64,000 bases of DNA from Helichrysum umbraculigerum (lineage: Eukaryota; Streptophyta; Magnoliopsida; Asterales; Asteraceae), in assembly GCA_949592205.1 (NCBI GenBank), contig CATIUR010000002.1, positions 134,366,090-134,430,089 on the forward strand, read 5' to 3'. Position numbers and translations under genes: made by a program. Shown in pieces: positions 60,295 to 64,000 of this stretch. The number at the start of each line of letters is the position of its first letter. Position 1 is the first letter of the stretch. The notes under the pieces were generated by a model that was not told where the DNA came from, ran no database searches, and saw only the letters and a list, made by a program, of their open reading frames with translations.

Positions 60295-60851
60295 TTTACT
60301 TTTTGCACAAACAGTTCAAAAAGCATAGAAGTTGTTGCGCGTTCGATCCATACTCTAACTAAAATGACTAAAATACCTTTAATTTCCTATTTTATTAATA
60401 ATAGGACATCAAGGGTAACTTCGACATTTAAATTAGAGGAGGGACCGGGCGCACAATAACTTTTGTGTTTTTAGACCGTGGGTGCAAAGAAGCATATGAA
60501 CTGAATGTATAATTGTGTGTAAAACATAAGGACGAACAATACAATTAACTCTTAATTTATTGTCAAATTTGAAAAACTAAATTCATTGTAAAGAGAATGA
60601 TTGTTCAATATTGACTTATAGTTTTGATTATAATTGTTTTTTTTATATATTTGTTTGCTGAAATCAAAATTTTATTTGAGACAGATGAATACAAAACTAA
60701 TTTGGAGAAGATGGTATCATTAATAAGTTAATTTTATTGACGGTTAGTTTTAACCTTTTGTTTTTTCTAAATAAATGATGTTCCTTGTGAACTGAAGTGG
60801 TTGTTCTATTGTTGCAGAGACATTCCATACAAACTCATATGTTGTACAAAG

Positions 60852-61637
60852 CAATGTTTTAAAAACCATTTTTTTAATTGAATTGGTTTGGACACCAATT
60901 CCGGTTCAACCGGTTGAGTCGGTTAAACCGGCCGGTTCAACCGTTTATTCAATAGTGAGTTTATTGGAACTATAAGTTGACTTGAACAATGGCAGACAAG
61001 AAGTTATTTCTTGCAAGTTGTTTTATCAATTATTTTAATATTTGGATTCCCAATGTATAGATAGGATAAAAGTTAAACACTTTCCTAAAAATCCACACAA
61101 TCATCTCTCATCTCACCTACATAACTTACAAAAATATACGTATAAACTAATTCACCATCTCCAAACTTTATTAAGAAAAACTTGATCCATTAGCACCACA
61201 ATCATAACTTTATGACAACCAACACACCATCATAATCACCTTTAATAACTCATACCCAATCCACCACCACAACTTACTACTACCCAACAACTCAATTACA
61301 TATGAAGAAAACTTTAGTTTTGATACGTTTAACAATATTGGTGGTGCCTGAGATGGAATATTCCTACCGGAGATGGTGGTTTCAACCGGAGATGGTGGGT
61401 TTCGGCCGAAGATGGCCGGAATGGGCTGGTGGGTTTCCAAACTTGACCAAAATAAAAGGAATAGTATATAAAAAAAAAGATATTTGGTTGAAACCGGTTC
61501 CGGTTTCTAGTTCAACCTTAAAAACCAGAAAAGTCAACGATCAGACCCTACCTCAAAAAAGTCAAAAACCGGTCAAAATTGAACCACGTTTGTTCCCGGA
61601 TTCAGTCGAACCGGTTCAACCGGTTTTTAAAACATTG
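60852..61637. mobile_element. hAT-like non-autonomous element, CCGGTT-rich ends
   Basis: Left end CAATGTTTTAAAAACC and right end GGTTTTTAAAACATTG are inverted repeats of 16 bp. Both subterminal regions carry GGTTCAACCGG words. Flanking 8-mers GTACAAAG and GTACAGGC share only five bases, so an 8-bp duplication is decayed or wrong. The internal frame 61302-61742 looks like chance translation of these repeats. Confidence 0.5.
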
Positions 61638-62189
61638 GTACAGGCTCAACAAAATGGTCGATTTTACAGATTGTTGTATTCTAATGTTATGCTAATTAAT
61701 TTTTTTAATATTTATATTGTTCTTCTAATCTCTGTTTTTTGAGGTAGTTTGTGTTCGTATTACGTGTATACCATTCAGTGATGTATCTAGGAATATGAGG
61801 TTGGGTATGCATAAAAACACTAGCTAGTCTGAGCAGAAATTTTTATTTTTAATCTTTTGGAGAAAGTTAAAAGCGTTTACCGGGTCGAGTTTCGGTTCTT
61901 CGATTCAAGTTTTCGGCTATTATTTTTTTAAACTGGTTTAATCAAAATTGAACTAAATCGCGTTTAAAGAACCAAACACCTAAAATTGAATTTATTTTAG
62001 CTACAACTTCAAGATTATAATTCTAATTTAAATTCGCAGTCTATATTTTTGAAGACTATTAATTATACGATAAATTAGTATAAAAGTTGTAATTTATTGG
62101 TTCAAAATATATTAAATTTCACACGTTTTACTATCATAAGAGATGGTATTTCGAAATTCCTATTATATTTATTATGTTATTGGTAGAAA
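61638..62189. other. AT-rich sequence, nothing recognised
   Basis: No ORF of interest, repeat or RNA gene seen. Confidence 0.5.
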
Positions 62190-62859
62190 ATATTAACGTA
62201 TATATTATATTATTAGTATTATTAGTAGCCCGTTATTGTGTAAGGGCTTGACCCGTTTATAATTAGCTTAGTCTCCAAGCTATTGGTTTTCTATATATTG
62301 TAACATTGATTCATTAGTATGGAATGAGAATTATACAACCTAATATGGTAAGTCAAACCCCAAAATTATTTTTCCTTTATCCCAATTGACGACATAAAAA
62401 TCGAAGTCAGCCGCTCATCAATTCTGCAGCTAAGCCACCGTCAACATTCTTTCTTGTATCATATAATAACAATAATATTCCTTATTGTCTACCAATCCTG
62501 TGCAGCATCAACGGACCAAACACATTGAAATTGACATTCACTTTGTGTGAGATTTTGTTGCTACGGGATAGGTTCGCGTATTACACGTTCCTTCGCGCTA
62601 TCAGTACGTGGACATCTTCACTAAAGTACTTCCTTGGACATTGCTTGAAGACTTTCGTTCCAGTTTGAGTGTTCGTCAACCTACCGCTCAAATTGCGAGG
62701 GTGTATATTAACTTATATATTATATTATTAGTATTATTAGTAGCCCATTATTGTGTAAGGGCTTGGTCCATTTATAATTAGCTTAGTCTCCAAGCTATTG
62801 GTTTTCTATATATTGTAATATTGATTCATTATTATGGAATGAGAATTATACAACCTAAT
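62190..62859 (+). mobile_element. Shrunken Ty1/copia element
   Basis: Two direct repeats of about 155 bp (62190-62344 and 62702-62859) enclose 357 bp. Flanking AGAAA at 62185-62189 and 62860-62864 is a possible target duplication. The internal part ends in a copia-type RNase H tail (next entry), so most of gag-pol has been deleted. Confidence 0.75.
62576..62701 (+). pseudogene. Copia pol C-terminal remnant
   Basis: One frame reads HVPSRYQYVDIFTK, then LLEDFRSSL and VRQP, matching the well-known end of plant copia RNase H (VPS..Q.ADIFTK, then FRSSL). About 40 codons remain, directly before the 3' LTR. Confidence 0.75.
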
Positions 62860-63024
62860 AGAAAATTTTAATATAAAATTGAAGTGACTTAAATAAAAGC
62901 GGTTCACGTAGTCACGTACCCTGTCGTTCGCCGATGTTTCAATGCCATTAAATCAGGTATTAAAGTCTGAATATAATTGCGTAACAAAGAAAACATCAAA
63001 TGAAAAGTAAACAAGATAAGATTA

Positions 63025-64000
63025 TGTGACAACCGTCAATTTAGAACTATAATTTAGTGCCTAATCAAGTTTTAATACATGTAATTAGTTCTGTGTTAGG
63101 CTAATTAATGTATCAATTATTATATATATTGTTGAATATATATCTACAATTATGCGATTTGTTTAAATCGTACGAGTTTCAAATCGAATGAATTTCGATA
63201 CAATAAATACGGACGTTGGTGAACAATTGATCTAAGTAATACAAGGATTTTTAATAAAGTTTTTGTACTTAAAAATATTATGTCAATAATATTTTGTATC
63301 CAAGTTTTATCACACAAGTTAAAATGTAAAACGCGCAAACAAATTAACTTACCTTTTTATAATTCAAATATAATGTGATTAGTAAAATATCTAAATAAAA
63401 TATGGCGTAATAAATTGTATTTTAAAATGTTCCAATCAATATTTAAAATAATTATTTAACGTTTAAACGACGGAACAAACGAACACCGCACGGAGCGGGA
63501 ACGCGGGGCGAAAATGGGGATTTAACCTCCCACTTCCACCCACTTTTCCTTCATTTCTCTTTTTCTCTATCTCTCTCCTCTCTTATTTCTCTCAAACAAC
63601 CAACACCAAAAATCAACGAAAAACGCAAAATAAACATACTAAACAACCTCGGATCTTCAAGCCCCTTTATAAATAAACGACCACCTCGCGACGATCTACA
63701 ATCCTACCTTTCCGGAATTTCATTTCGGCGATTTGTAAGTTTCCGACACAACTCCGAAAACTCTCGTTTTTAAGTTTTATAACTTACTAGTTGTTTGTAT
63801 AACCTTGTAATGTCCTAAAATGGGTTGGGTAAAAATATTAGGCCGATCGATGGCCGGAAAACGCGTTTTTGGAGTTGAAACTCCGATCAGACCCCGTACG
63901 TCGCATTTGGCCTGGAGCAAATGCGACGTAGCGACCTACGTCGCACTATATCCTCAACGTCGCATATAGCGACGCAGCGACCTACGTCGCACTATACCCC
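63025..64000 (+). repeat. Start of another long LTR, cut by window edge
   Basis: Begins TGTGACAACCGTC and follows the X/Z/W LTR type (TACATGTAATTAGTTCTG, then the CTCTCTC-rich leader and TTGTAAGTTTCCGAC at 63733-63747). Preceding GATTA (63020-63024) is the likely target copy. A palindrome array with a new motif starts at 63897. Confidence 0.88.
63897..64000 (+). repeat. Palindrome array of the last LTR (TACGTCGCA)
   Basis: A 34-bp hairpin (63897-63930, TACGTCGCATTTG against CAAATGCGACGTA) followed by repeated CTACGTCGCACTATA and CGCATATAGCGACG. It begins about 870 bp into the LTR, the same place as in X, Z and W, and runs past the window end. Confidence 0.85.

Noticed and set aside
61302..61742. 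146-codon ORF as a host gene
   Set aside because: Lies in the hAT-like element and runs through its CCGGTT repeats; no recognisable domain.

Overview
This window is plant nuclear DNA, most likely from a composite (Asteraceae); that family is my recollection of the gag-pol types and LTR style and was not checked by search. It holds no intact host gene that I can support. About 57 kb is a nest of long-LTR Ty3/gypsy chromoviruses of the Tekay/Del type. The signs are LTRs of 2.3-4.0 kb, a primer site matching initiator tRNA-Met, one continuous gag-pol frame, and a chromodomain-like tail after integrase. Letters T, Y, X, V, U, Z and W are my own labels.

The nest reads as four levels. Y (its 5' LTR begins left of the window; 3' LTR 53929-57120) is the oldest. 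X lies in the 5' LTR of Y and ends at 40500. V (2542-32014) lies in the 5' LTR of X and is flanked by CCATA target duplications. U (12418-29787, minus strand) lies three bases inside the 3' LTR of V. Other insertions are a small non-autonomous LTR element T (1-1559) in the 5' LTR of X, a reverse solo LTR Z (42908-45417, GAGCC duplication) in the primer site of Y, and a forward solo LTR W (47779-50477, AAGGG duplication) in the gag of Y. The uninterrupted 3' LTR of X confirms both insertion points in its 5' LTR: the pieces add up to 2309 bp against 2311 bp.

U has an LTR-internal-LTR-internal layout, and both internal copies carry the same frame-breaking 29-bp duplication. A deletion then removed its far end together with the start of the 3' LTR of V.

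The four gag-pol-bearing families share two things that standard annotation would miss. First, each has an extra ORF between primer site and gag, with a recognisable core in V, U and Y and a shared coiled-coil tail in X and Y; V and U end in a hydrophobic segment. Second, each LTR family has an array of short CpG-containing palindromes, and the motif differs by family (GATCCGGCGGATC in V, GAATACGCCGTATTC in U, GCGACAC dyads in X, Y and Z, mixed GTGTCGC and GTGACGC in W, TACGTCGCA in the last LTR). A link between ORF and array, as in the VANC anti-silencing system of VANDAL transposons, is a hypothesis only.

Right of 57120 the sequence is older and AT-rich: a flank with no supported gene, a MULE-like element with about 23 AAAATGCAG motifs, a foldback MITE with a perfect 9-bp duplication, a hAT-like element, a shrunken copia element, and the start of another long LTR from 63025. 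All gag-pol frames carry stops; X is the least damaged, with one.
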